From NCBI GenBank assembly GCA_016206515.1, contig JACQRN010000053.1, positions 1 through 12,644 on the forward strand: a stretch of DNA of 12,644 bases, given 5' to 3'. Origin of the DNA: Planctomycetota bacterium. GTDB lineage: Bacteria > Planctomycetota > SBBH01 > JACQRN01. The notes under the pieces were generated by a model. It made no database searches and was not told where the DNA came from. It was given only the letters and a program-made list of their open reading frames with translations. A program made the translations under genes and the position numbers. Of the stretch, positions 7,405 to 12,644 are shown in pieces; the stretch's first letter is position 1, and each line of letters opens with the position of its first letter.

Positions 7405-8276
7405 TCCCTCACTCCTGCACGCAGGGCGTTGGCTCGGCGCTCGGCGTAGGGGCCGCCCTCGCGGCTCCAGGAGCGCAGCGACGGGCGGATGTGGTTGCGC
7501 CAGAACCGGACGTAGAAGAGGAGTCGTGCGCGAAGGGGGGCGTGCTTCCTCATCAGGAGCAGGTGGTTGCGGGCGTAGTAGTAGGCGTACAGGGCGGAGC
7601 GGGGGCCGCCGGTGGAGCGCGAGCCCTTGTGCCGCACGCCTGGACCGGGGACCCAGAGGACCTTGAACCCGGCGCGCTCTGCGCGGACGGCCCAGTCGGT
7701 GTCCTCGAAGTAGAGGAAGTAGTCCGGGTCGAGGAGTCCCGCCTTCCGGCAGAACTCCTTCGTGACCATCAGGGCGCACCCGGGGAGGTACCCGACCTCG
7801 CGCGGCGCGATGGCCGTGTCGTCGATCCCGAGGTCCCAGATCTGCCCGGTGCGGATGTCGAGGTCGGACCCCGCCGACTCGACCTGCGTCGGCTCGTGGT
7901 AGTTGCGTACGGTGGGGCCGAACATCCCCGCGCGCGGTACAGCGAGCGCGGCCGAGAGGAGCGGTTCGATGCACCCGGGTTCGAGCAGGACGTCGTTGTT
8001 CAGCAGGAGAATCAGGTCGCATCCGTCGTCGAGCGCGCGGCGGATCCCGATGTTGTTGCCACCCGCGTACCCCAGGTTCTCGCCGTTCTCGATCAGGACC
8101 GTCCTCGCCTGGTTCAGGGCGCGCAGCGTCTCGAGGGTCCCGTCGGTCGATCCGTTGTCGACGAGGTAGAGCGAGGCGTCGGTATAGGTCAGCCGTCCGA
8201 TCGACCGGATGCAGTCGAGGGTGTCGTGGACCCCGTTGAAGCACAGGACGATGATCCCAACCTTCGGGGGGGGCAT
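7356..8276 (-). CDS. Glycosyltransferase family 2, rhamnosyltransferase-like
   Basis: This is a 306-residue GT-A enzyme. VGIIVLCFNG begins at residue 6, YLVDNGSTDGT at residue 37, ENLGYAGGNNIG at residue 66, and LLLNNDV gives the metal-binding D95. The later FEDTDWAVRAERAGFKV is the acceptor/ED motif of WbbL-like rhamnosyltransferases. The ATG at 8276-8274 has a strong Shine-Dalgarno sequence (GGAGGGGGG) immediately upstream. An in-frame GTG at 8306, with a TACTCT hexamer 7 nt before it, is an alternative that would add ten residues. Codons 2-4 lie in a run of eight C, and this run can pair with the G-rich ribosome site, so translation may be controlled or variable. The 3' end overlaps the converging GT4 gene by 49 bp. 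Confidence 0.9.
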   Translation of the reverse strand: MPPPKVGIIVLCFNGVHDTLDCIRSIGRLTYTDASLYLVDNGSTDGTLETLRALNQARTVLIENGENLGYAGGNNIGIRRALDDGCDLILLLNNDVLLEPGCIEPLLSAALAVPRAGMFGPTVRNYHEPTQVESAGSDLDIRTGQIWDLGIDDTAIAPREVGYLPGCALMVTKEFCRKAGLLDPDYFLYFEDTDWAVRAERAGFKVLWVPGPGVRHKGSRSTGGPRSALYAYYYARNHLLLMRKHAPLRARLLFYVRFWRNHIRPSLRSWSREGGPYAERRANALRAGVRDYFLGRVGKRFPSTAR

Positions 8277-8290
8277 GCGGCCCCCCTCCT
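8266..8290 (-). promoter_or_regulatory. Ribosome site and C8 tract that can form a start-codon hairpin
   Basis: On the minus strand the ribosome site GGGGGGC (8286-8280) and GCCCCCC (8274-8268) can pair perfectly around a 5-nt loop, CGCAT, which holds the first two bases of the ATG. The C-run is eight long (8273-8266), directly after the start codon. Confidence 0.45.
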
Positions 8291-8324
8291 CGCGCGCCAG
8301 GTTCACGGAGTAGAGAGTACGGCT

Positions 8325-8351
8325 TGACTTGTGACTTGCGACTTGTGACTT
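8325..8351. repeat. Tandem heptamer TGACTTG, about 3.9 copies
   Basis: The units are TGACTTG, TGACTTG, CGACTTG and TGACTT, ending 11 bp before the galE ATG and about 50 bp from the divergent GT2. The first unit with its preceding T reads TTGACT (8324-8329), a good -35, with a weak GACTTT 17 bp downstream. It may therefore form part of the galE promoter. Confidence 0.6.
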
Positions 8352-8362
8352 TCGGCCCCCGG

Positions 8363-9355
8363 ATGCGGCTCCTCGCCACGGGCGGCGCCGGGTATGTCGG
8401 CTCCCACGTCTCGGCGGCGTTCCGCGCCTCCGGCCACGAGGTCGCCGTCTACGACGACCTCTCCAGCGGGCATGAGTGGGCGATCCCGCCAGGGACACCG
8501 TTCACGCGCGGCGACGTGCGGGACACCTCCCGTCTGGAGGCCGCCCTGCGCTCGTCCCGCGCCGAGGGGGTCCTTCACTTCGCCGCGAAATGCCTGGTGG
8601 GGGAGTCGGTCCTCAAGCCCGACCTCTATTTCGACATCAACGTCGTCGGCGGCGCCTCGCTCCTGCGCGCCATGGAGCGCGCGGGGGTGAAGCGGCTCCT
8701 GTTCTCCTCGACGGCGTCCGTCTACGGGAACCCGCAGACCTCCCCGATCCCCGAGGATCATCCCCTGAACCCCGTGAACCCGTACGGCGAGTCGAAGCGC
8801 GACTTCGAGAACCTCCTGGCGGCCGCCGCGCGCGCGGGGGCGGTCCGGTACGCCTCCCTGCGCTACTTCAACGCGGCCGGATGCGCCGAGGACGGTTCCC
8901 TGGGGGAGGACCACGACCCCGAGACGCACCTGATCCCGAACGCGCTGCGCGCTCTCTTGCCGGGCGGCGCGCCTCTCACCGTCTTTGGCCGCGACTGGCC
9001 GACCCGCGACGGAACGTGCGTGCGCGACTACCTCCACGTCGAGGATCTGGCGGACGCCCACCTGCGCGCGTGGGACCGCCTCTGCCGCGACGGGGAGGGG
9101 GGGGTCTTCAACCTCGGGACCGGGACCGGCTCGACGGTCCTGGAGGTGCTCGAAGCGATCCGGAACGAAGCCGGCCGCAAGGTGCCTGTCTCGTTCGGCC
9201 CGCGCCGCGACGGCGACCCCGCGGTCCTGGTCGCCTCCAACGTCCGCGCCCGCCGGATCCTGGGCTGGACGCCGTGCCGCTCTCTTGCCGATATCGTCCG
9301 CACCGCGTGGAATTGGGGACAGACACCAATTAAAAATGTGGAGAGACGCCGATGA
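8363..9355 (+). CDS. galE: UDP-glucose 4-epimerase-like (extended SDR)
   Basis: This is a 330-residue cytoplasmic sugar-nucleotide epimerase that interconverts UDP-Glc and UDP-Gal or the corresponding HexNAc donors, and so supplies donors to the neighbouring glycosyltransferases. The NAD-binding TGGAGYVGSH starts at residue 6. LHFAAKCLVGESV is the GalE-specific active-site strand. FSSTASVYG gives catalytic T117, and NPYGESK gives the Y141-x3-K145 pair. RYFNAAGC, HLIPNAL and RDGTCVRDYLHVEDLADAH are all GalE hallmarks. The ATG at 8363 starts the protein exactly at the Rossmann fold. The C-terminus is odd: after AWNW, the last 12 codons are supplied by a TGGGGACAGACACC repeat arm and the sequence after it, replacing the usual ending. 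Hexose versus HexNAc specificity is undetermined. Confidence 0.92.
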   Translation: MRLLATGGAGYVGSHVSAAFRASGHEVAVYDDLSSGHEWAIPPGTPFTRGDVRDTSRLEAALRSSRAEGVLHFAAKCLVGESVLKPDLYFDINVVGGASLLRAMERAGVKRLLFSSTASVYGNPQTSPIPEDHPLNPVNPYGESKRDFENLLAAAARAGAVRYASLRYFNAAGCAEDGSLGEDHDPETHLIPNALRALLPGGAPLTVFGRDWPTRDGTCVRDYLHVEDLADAHLRAWDRLCRDGEGGVFNLGTGTGSTVLEVLEAIRNEAGRKVPVSFGPRRDGDPAVLVASNVRARRILGWTPCRSLADIVRTAWNWGQTPIKNVERRR

Positions 9356-9407
9356 CAGGGAATAGTCCCGCCGGGTTATCCACAAAATAAATTGGTGTCT
9401 GTCCCCA
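9314..9407. repeat. 18-bp inverted pair of TGGGGACAGACACCAATT across two gene ends
   Basis: TGGGGACAGACACCAATT at 9314-9331 is exactly inverted at 9390-9407, with 58 bp between. The left arm encodes part of the galE C-terminus and the right arm encodes the MGTDTN near the end of the opposing gene. The element resembles small repeats I associate with REP/RAYT systems. No transposase is present. Neither arm is followed by a T-tract. Confidence 0.8.
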
Positions 9408-10422
9408 TCCGGTAGGCGCGGCTTTCGGCGGAGGGGAAGAGCCCCCGGGCGACAGCGCGGGCACGGTCGCGCCAGGTCGGCAGCGCCAGGAGGGGGCGCA
9501 GGCGGGACAGGCCGGTCGGGACCGTGTACTCCGCCTCGCCGCAGAAGAGGGGGGGCATGAGTTTCGGATAAAGGGTGCCTGTCCCCATTTTTAATGCGTT
9601 CAGGAATCCCGCAGAGCGGGCTTCGTGGATCACCGTGTCCCAATCCACCTCCGCGCGGTACCTGCGCAGCCACTCGGCGAGATCCAGTCTCCAGAGCGTT
9701 CCCTGAAAGCCGTGCACGGCTCCCGCGTGGAACGCGAGGTAGGACGGCTCCAGCGCGAGGGGGAGGAAGCGAGCGGAGGGATCGTCGGGATCGGGCCGGG
9801 ACGCCGACCAGAGCCGGTCCGGGTCGATCCCCGCGGCGCCGCGGTACCGCTCGTACTGCTCGAGCCCCCAGTGGATCTCGACCGACAGGTTCCCGTCGCC
9901 GTCGACGTACGTCGCCTCGAGGCCGAACCTCCGCATCGCCTCCCATGCCTCGTCGGGGTCGCGCCGCGCGTGCCCCGCCTCGCGTAGCGCGGCGTCCGCC
10001 CCCTTCACGTCGGCGGGGTGGATCCAGAAGTCGATGTCCGCCATCGGGCGCAGGGCGGGATCGGGGTAGAGGTGCCGCCGCAGAGCCGCCCCCTTCAGGA
10101 GGACCGCCCGGACCCCGGCGGAGGCGAACCTCCCGCACAGGTCCCGCACGACCTCCTCCTGCCCATGCGCGCGGGCGGCGGACTGCGCGTACGCCGCCCG
10201 CAGGCGGCCGGCGACCTCCTCCGGCCATCCGAGGGTGTGCCGCCGGTGGTGCCAGTGGAGGAGGGGGAGGGTTCTCGCCTGCGCCGCCAGGCGCAGGACG
10301 GCGTCCCAGTCCCGCCCTTCGGGGGGACGCGCGCGGACGCGCGCGAGCGCGTCGGGTGCCGGATCGAGCGCCAGGAGGTCCCGCAGGAACTCCCGGGCGA
10401 CTCCCGTGGAATCCGGTCGCAT
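9376..10422 (-). CDS. Uncharacterised nucleotidyltransferase family protein (PF14907-like)
   Basis: This 348-residue protein resembles the nucleotidyltransferase-fold family found beside several peptide-modification clusters. An alpha-helical N-terminal region precedes VLLKGAALRRHLYPDP (107-122), then RPMADIDFWIHPADV, whose D129-x-D131 is the metal-binding acidic pair of the fold. VEIHWGLEQYERY and HAGAVHGF follow, as in this family. Its reaction is unknown; transfer of a nucleotide to a peptide or small molecule is plausible but inferred. It is divergent from the PqqD-radical SAM operon. The ATG at 10422 is chosen because a TACCAT hexamer lies exactly 6 nt upstream; there is no ribosome site. 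Residues 276-283 and the last ten residues are encoded by copies of the TGGGGACAGRCACC repeat, so the 3' part of the gene has been altered by repeats. Confidence 0.82.
   Translation of the reverse strand: MRPDSTGVAREFLRDLLALDPAPDALARVRARPPEGRDWDAVLRLAAQARTLPLLHWHHRRHTLGWPEEVAGRLRAAYAQSAARAHGQEEVVRDLCGRFASAGVRAVLLKGAALRRHLYPDPALRPMADIDFWIHPADVKGADAALREAGHARRDPDEAWEAMRRFGLEATYVDGDGNLSVEIHWGLEQYERYRGAAGIDPDRLWSASRPDPDDPSARFLPLALEPSYLAFHAGAVHGFQGTLWRLDLAEWLRRYRAEVDWDTVIHEARSAGFLNALKMGTGTLYPKLMPPLFCGEAEYTVPTGLSRLRPLLALPTWRDRARAVARGLFPSAESRAYRMGTDTNLFCG
9573..9595 (-). repeat. Third copy of the TGGGGACAGRCACC element, inside the nucleotidyltransferase gene
   Basis: On the minus strand the core reads TGGGGACAGGCACC, preceded by AAAAA and followed by CTTTAT. 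It is translated in frame as KMGTGTLYP, without a frameshift or stop. It has the same orientation as the right arm at 9390-9407. Confidence 0.7.
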
Positions 10423-10428
10423 GGGGGT

Positions 10429-10438
10429 ATGGTACGAT
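10429..10438. promoter_or_regulatory. Overlapping divergent -10 hexamers of leaderless type
   Basis: TACGAT (10433-10438, plus) ends 6 nt before the PqqD-like GTG at 10445. TACCAT (10434-10429, minus) ends 6 nt before the nucleotidyltransferase ATG at 10422. The two hexamers share two base pairs. The arrangement predicts two leaderless transcripts that cannot easily be initiated on the same DNA at the same moment. No clear -35 element is seen for either. Confidence 0.45.
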
Positions 10439-10444
10439 CCCCCC

Positions 10445-10741
10445 GTGGTGTGCCCGCCCCGCCGGACCGACGCCTTTGTCCACCGGAACGTCGCCGGGGA
10501 GGCGCTCCTGGTCCCGGTCCGCGCGCAGCCGTCCGAGATCCAGTCGGCGTACCTGCTCAACGAGACCTCCGAGTTCATCTATCTTCAGCTGGACGGGCGC
10601 CGGACGCCGGAGTCGCTCGCCGAGATCGTCCGCGAGCGGTACGAGGTGGGGCGCGACGAGGCTCTGCGCGATGTCGAGGCGCTCCTGTCGGATCTGGCGG
10701 AGATCGGCGCGGCTGCCCCCCCCGGCGGGGGAACGGCATGA
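10445..10741 (+). CDS. PqqD-like peptide-binding protein (RiPP recognition element)
   Basis: This is a 98-residue protein of the PqqD fold. After an N-terminal strand region, YLLNETSEFIYLQLDGRRT (36-54) matches the PqqD signature (LN-x-T...I-x-x-L-x-x-G-x-x-T), followed by the helical ESLAEIVRERYEV and LRDVEALLSDLAEIGA. PqqD proteins bind the leader of a precursor peptide and present it to a partner radical SAM enzyme. That enzyme is encoded immediately downstream with an ATGA overlap, and a candidate precursor follows. Two consecutive GTG codons (10445, 10448) are possible starts, with a -10-like TACGAT 6 nt upstream of the first. The open frame extends further upstream, but that part is antisense to the nucleotidyltransferase. 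The length of about 95 aa is normal for stand-alone PqqD proteins. Confidence 0.87.
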   Translation: MVCPPRRTDAFVHRNVAGEALLVPVRAQPSEIQSAYLLNETSEFIYLQLDGRRTPESLAEIVRERYEVGRDEALRDVEALLSDLAEIGAAAPPGGGTA

Positions 10742-11871
10742 CCGCCTCCTGCGCCGTCGGCGAAATGTCGTACACCGCGCTCACCTCGCGGATGTCCGAC
10801 CGGATCGTGGCAGGCCGGATCCCCGTGGAGGGGACGCTGGAGCTGACGTACCGCTGCAACCTCGCGTGCGTCCAGTGCTACTGCAACCTCCCGGCCGGAG
10901 ACGAGGAGGCGCGGCGCAAGGAATTGACGACCCCGGAGGTGTACCGGATCCTTGACGGGATCGCCGAGGCGGGGTGCCTGTGGCTCCTCCTGACCGGCGG
11001 CGAGATCCTCCTGCGCAAGGATTTCCTCGAAATCTACGCCTATGCCAAGCGGAAGGGGTTCCTCCTGACGCTCTTCACCAACGGCGCGGGGATTACGGCG
11101 CGGATCGCCGACGCGCTCGCCTCCGAGCCCCCGTTCGCGATCGAGATCACGCTCTATGGCGCCTCCGAGGGGACCTACCGGCGCGTGACGGGGCGGTCCG
11201 GGCAATATGCGAGGGTGCTCGCAGGGATCGAGCGGATCCTGGAGCGCCGGCTTCCTCTGGCCCTGAAGTCCACGATCGTCGAGCAGAACGAGCCGGACCT
11301 CCCCGCGATGAGGGAGTTCGCGCACGCACGCGGCCTCTCGTTCCGCTACAGCGCGGAGCTCCATCCGAGAACCGACGACCCCGGGGGCGTCGTCGGCGAC
11401 CGGCTCACCCCCGAGGCGGCTCTGGAGCTGGATCGCGCCGACCCGGAGCGGTGGGAGGAATTGCGCAAACTGTTCACCGTGGAGGACCGCTCGCGCCTGT
11501 CGAACCGTTCGCCGTCCCTGTTCATCTGCTACGCCGGTGTGTCGGGGTTCCATATCAACCCGTACGGCCGGCTTCAGTTCTGCCCCTCCATCGAGGCGCT
11601 CGGGCACGACCTGCGGAAGGTCCCGTTCGCGGAGGCGTGGCGACGCTTCGCCGCGTTCCGCCGTCTCCAGGCGCCCCCCGTGCGCGCCTGCAACGAGTGC
11701 GACCTGAACGTCGCCTGCGGGTCGTGCGCGGGGGAGGCGCACCTCGACAGCGGCGACATGACCCGCGGCACGGAGTTCCACCACCGCCTGACGAGCCTAC
11801 GCGCCGATGCGTTCGGACTGCGTCTCACGGAGAACGAGAAAGGAGCGTTGAAGATCGATGCCGGAACGTAA
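10738..11871 (+). CDS. Radical SAM/SPASM peptide maturase
   Basis: This is a 377-residue cytoplasmic enzyme. C40-x3-C44-x2-C47 (CNLACVQC) binds the S-adenosylmethionine-cleaving [4Fe-4S] cluster, and LLLTGGEILLRKDF is the GGE motif. LFTNGAGI and EITLYGA are further barrel strands. The C-terminal SPASM region has C264, C282 and the C318-x2-C321-x5-C327-x2-C330 group (CNECDLNVACGSC), expected to hold auxiliary Fe-S clusters as in PqqE, AlbA and anaerobic sulfatase-maturating enzymes. The order PqqD-like protein, this enzyme, Cys-containing peptide argues for peptide modification by radical chemistry. Thioether formation or C-C crosslinking cannot be decided from sequence. The ATG overlaps the upstream stop, and the 3' end overlaps the peptide gene by 14 bp. 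Confidence 0.92.
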   Translation: MTASCAVGEMSYTALTSRMSDRIVAGRIPVEGTLELTYRCNLACVQCYCNLPAGDEEARRKELTTPEVYRILDGIAEAGCLWLLLTGGEILLRKDFLEIYAYAKRKGFLLTLFTNGAGITARIADALASEPPFAIEITLYGASEGTYRRVTGRSGQYARVLAGIERILERRLPLALKSTIVEQNEPDLPAMREFAHARGLSFRYSAELHPRTDDPGGVVGDRLTPEAALELDRADPERWEELRKLFTVEDRSRLSNRSPSLFICYAGVSGFHINPYGRLQFCPSIEALGHDLRKVPFAEAWRRFAAFRRLQAPPVRACNECDLNVACGSCAGEAHLDSGDMTRGTEFHHRLTSLRADAFGLRLTENEKGALKIDAGT

Positions 11872-12025
11872 GCGCAAGCCGTACGTCGCGCCCGCCCTCC
11901 ACCGGGTCCCCCTCGTCCCCGAGGAGGCGGTCCTGACGGTGTGCAAGATCGGCAGCAGCGGGCCCAGGACCAAGCGGTGCGACAAGAACCAGGGGTCGTG
12001 CGTGAACCAGGCGGCGGGAAGTTGA
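11858..12025 (+). CDS. Candidate RiPP precursor peptide, 55 aa, three Cys, C-terminal Ser
   Basis: The ATG at 11858 opens a 55-codon frame ending with TGA at 12023-12025. A basic start (PERKRKPYV) is followed by a leader-like segment, residues 14-28, of alternating hydrophobics ending PEEAVLTV. The candidate core starts around C29 and contains GSSGP, C41, a six-residue gap to C48, and a short tail ending AAGS. It is small, Cys-bearing and Gly/Ser-rich at the C-terminus, and follows a radical SAM/SPASM enzyme and a PqqD-like protein. It overlaps the enzyme gene by 14 bp in another frame, and an AAGGAG ribosome site lies about 13 nt upstream. Leader segments of the KPY...P...V-x-L-x-PEEAVL type look familiar to me from peptides beside similar enzymes, but I cannot name a family. 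The cleavage site and product are unknown. Confidence 0.8.
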   Translation: MPERKRKPYVAPALHRVPLVPEEAVLTVCKIGSSGPRTKRCDKNQGSCVNQAAGS

Positions 12026-12066
12026 GCGGCCCCCCCCTGCGTCTTGAGATATGGAAGGGCCGCTCA
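12023..12066 (+). promoter_or_regulatory. 10-bp hairpin starting at the peptide stop codon
   Basis: TGAGCGGCCC (12023-12032), which begins with the stop codon, pairs perfectly with GGGCCGCTCA (12057-12066) around a 24-nt loop. No T-tract follows, so it is not a standard terminator. It may protect or attenuate the transcript between the peptide and kinase genes. Part of the right arm can instead pair with TGAGC at 12070-12074. Confidence 0.45.
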
Positions 12067-12644
12067 TCCTGAGCGAAGCGAAGGATCCCCTCGCCCATCG
12101 AGTTCCGGACTCCCGAAGGGTCGGGGTGGCACGGGGTTCATCCCCGGGCGGGCGTGAAGCCCGCCCTGCCTCATCGCTTTGCATTGGAGGTCTTCAACTT
12201 TCATGGCGCGCGGAGGGCGAGCTCCGAGTTACGATCGGTCCGGTCCTGCGAGCGTTCGCCGCGGAGGGGGGTGGACGCGCGTTCGACCTCCGGATCTCCC
12301 GTCGTGCGCCGCCGCGTCCGGCCGGGTCGGCGCTCCGGTTCGAGACCCCCGTCTGGCGGCTGGAGGAGGCCCCCTCGTCGTTCACGTTCGAAATGCCGTA
12401 CAGGGCCGGGGCGCGGCGCCGGCTCCGGATCGACCGCCTCTGGCGTCGCGGGGCTCTCGGATGGACGGGGACGCGCCTTCCCCGGCGCCTGGCGTACCCG
12501 TTCCGCACGCCGTTCCTCGAAGTGCTCTGGATGCACCTCCTGCCGTTGCACGCGGGGCTCCTCGTGCACGCCGCCGCCGTCGAGCATCGCGGGAAGGCGC
12601 TCCTGTTCGTCGGCCGTTCGGGCGCCGGGAAGAGCACGCTCGCG
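12051..12644 (+). CDS. HPr-kinase-like P-loop kinase, N-terminal part, cut by window end
   Basis: The frame runs open from ATG 12051, just after an in-frame TGA at 12045, to the window edge: 198 codons, with no stop seen. The diagnostic part is at the end: LLPLHAGLLVHAAAVEHRGKA, then LLFVGRSGAGKSTLA, whose Walker A is residues 188-196 counted from ATG 12051. Histidine plus P-loop in this form is typical of HprK-related kinases in peptide clusters, where some phosphorylate the precursor. Residues from about 45 (IGGLQLSWRAEGELRV) look like the N-terminus of that family. Residues 1-44 are translated repeat and may not be real. GTG 12126 is another start. ATG 12203 has a GGAGGT site 11 nt upstream but is one base out of frame, so an indel is possible. 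The start is unresolved. Confidence 0.75.
   Translation, partial: MEGPLILSEAKDPLAHRVPDSRRVGVARGSSPGGREARPASSLCIGGLQLSWRAEGELRVTIGPVLRAFAAEGGGRAFDLRISRRAPPRPAGSALRFETPVWRLEEAPSSFTFEMPYRAGARRRLRIDRLWRRGALGWTGTRLPRRLAYPFRTPFLEVLWMHLLPLHAGLLVHAAAVEHRGKALLFVGRSGAGKSTLA
12060..12170. repeat. Composite palindromic repeat between the peptide and kinase genes
   Basis: The left part contains CTCATCCTGAGCGAAGCGAAG, here from 12063, a small palindromic sequence I recognise as recurring in many bacterial genomes; in frame it reads ILSEAKDP. The right part holds two hairpins: GGGG/CCCC with loop TTCAT (12133-12145), and GGGCGGGC/GCCCGCCC with loop GTGAA (12146-12166). No transposase is associated. The repeat is open in the kinase frame throughout. 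Confidence 0.6.

Noticed and set aside
8325..8351. CRISPR-like or direct-repeat array
   Set aside because: The heptamers are contiguous, without spacers, and only 27 bp in total.
6247..8379. 710-codon minus frame and 670-codon plus frame over the same region
   Set aside because: Both are low-complexity translations in shadow frames of the GT4, GT2 and galE genes.
9314..9407. 18-bp inverted pair as an intrinsic terminator
   Set aside because: The loop is 58 nt and no T-tract follows either arm; it overlaps coding ends and matches a dispersed repeat type better.
12060..12170. Insertion sequence or integron attachment site
   Set aside because: There are hairpins but no transposase or integrase gene, terminal repeats or target duplication.
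12203..12644. Frame starting at ATG 12203 with a good ribosome site
   Set aside because: Its own frame gives Arg/Pro-rich noise while the P-loop lies in another frame; kept only as evidence of a possible indel.

Overview
The window is very GC-rich, with G or C at most third codon positions and frequent GTG/TTG starts. It looks like chromosomal DNA of a GC-rich Gram-negative-type bacterium. The TGGGGACAGRCACC repeat and the RiPP-type gene set are ones I associate with Desulfobacterota/Deltaproteobacteria-like genomes. That placement is an inference and weak. No rRNA, tRNA, transposase or CRISPR array is visible.

Bases 1-9355 form a surface-polysaccharide (O-antigen, capsule or exopolysaccharide) locus. 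It holds a Wzx-type flippase (partial, minus strand), three GT4-type and three GT2-type glycosyltransferases, a WcaF-like hexapeptide-repeat acyltransferase, and a GalE-type sugar-nucleotide epimerase. Transcription units keep switching strand: flippase(-) | GT4-GT2-acyltransferase(+) | GT2(-) | GT4-GT4(+) | GT2(-) | galE(+). Within units, stops and starts overlap by a few bases. Two convergent pairs overlap tail to tail by 53 and 49 bp, and the divergent gaps are very short. The parts suggest that an acetylated, multi-sugar repeat unit is built on a lipid carrier at the inner membrane and flipped outward. No polymerase or ligase lies in the window.

Bases 9376-12644 are different and are the most interesting part. 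A minus-strand PF14907-like nucleotidyltransferase is divergent from a tight plus-strand operon. The operon encodes a 98-aa PqqD-like peptide-binding protein, a 377-aa radical SAM/SPASM enzyme, a 55-aa Cys-containing peptide ending in Ser that overlaps the enzyme gene by 14 bp, and the N-terminal half of an HPr-kinase-like protein cut by the window end just after its P-loop. This reads as a RiPP (ribosomally made, post-translationally modified peptide) pathway. The kinase plus nucleotidyltransferase pairing recalls phosphorylated lasso-peptide clusters, but here a radical SAM enzyme is present.

Two kinds of small repeat sit around these genes. Three copies of a TGGGGACAGRCACC element lie at and in the 3' ends of galE and the nucleotidyltransferase gene and are translated in frame. 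A composite hairpin repeat (12060-12170) separates the peptide gene from the kinase and appears to be read as the kinase N-terminus. Several divergent promoters show -10-like hexamers only 5-8 nt from start codons, which suggests leaderless transcripts.
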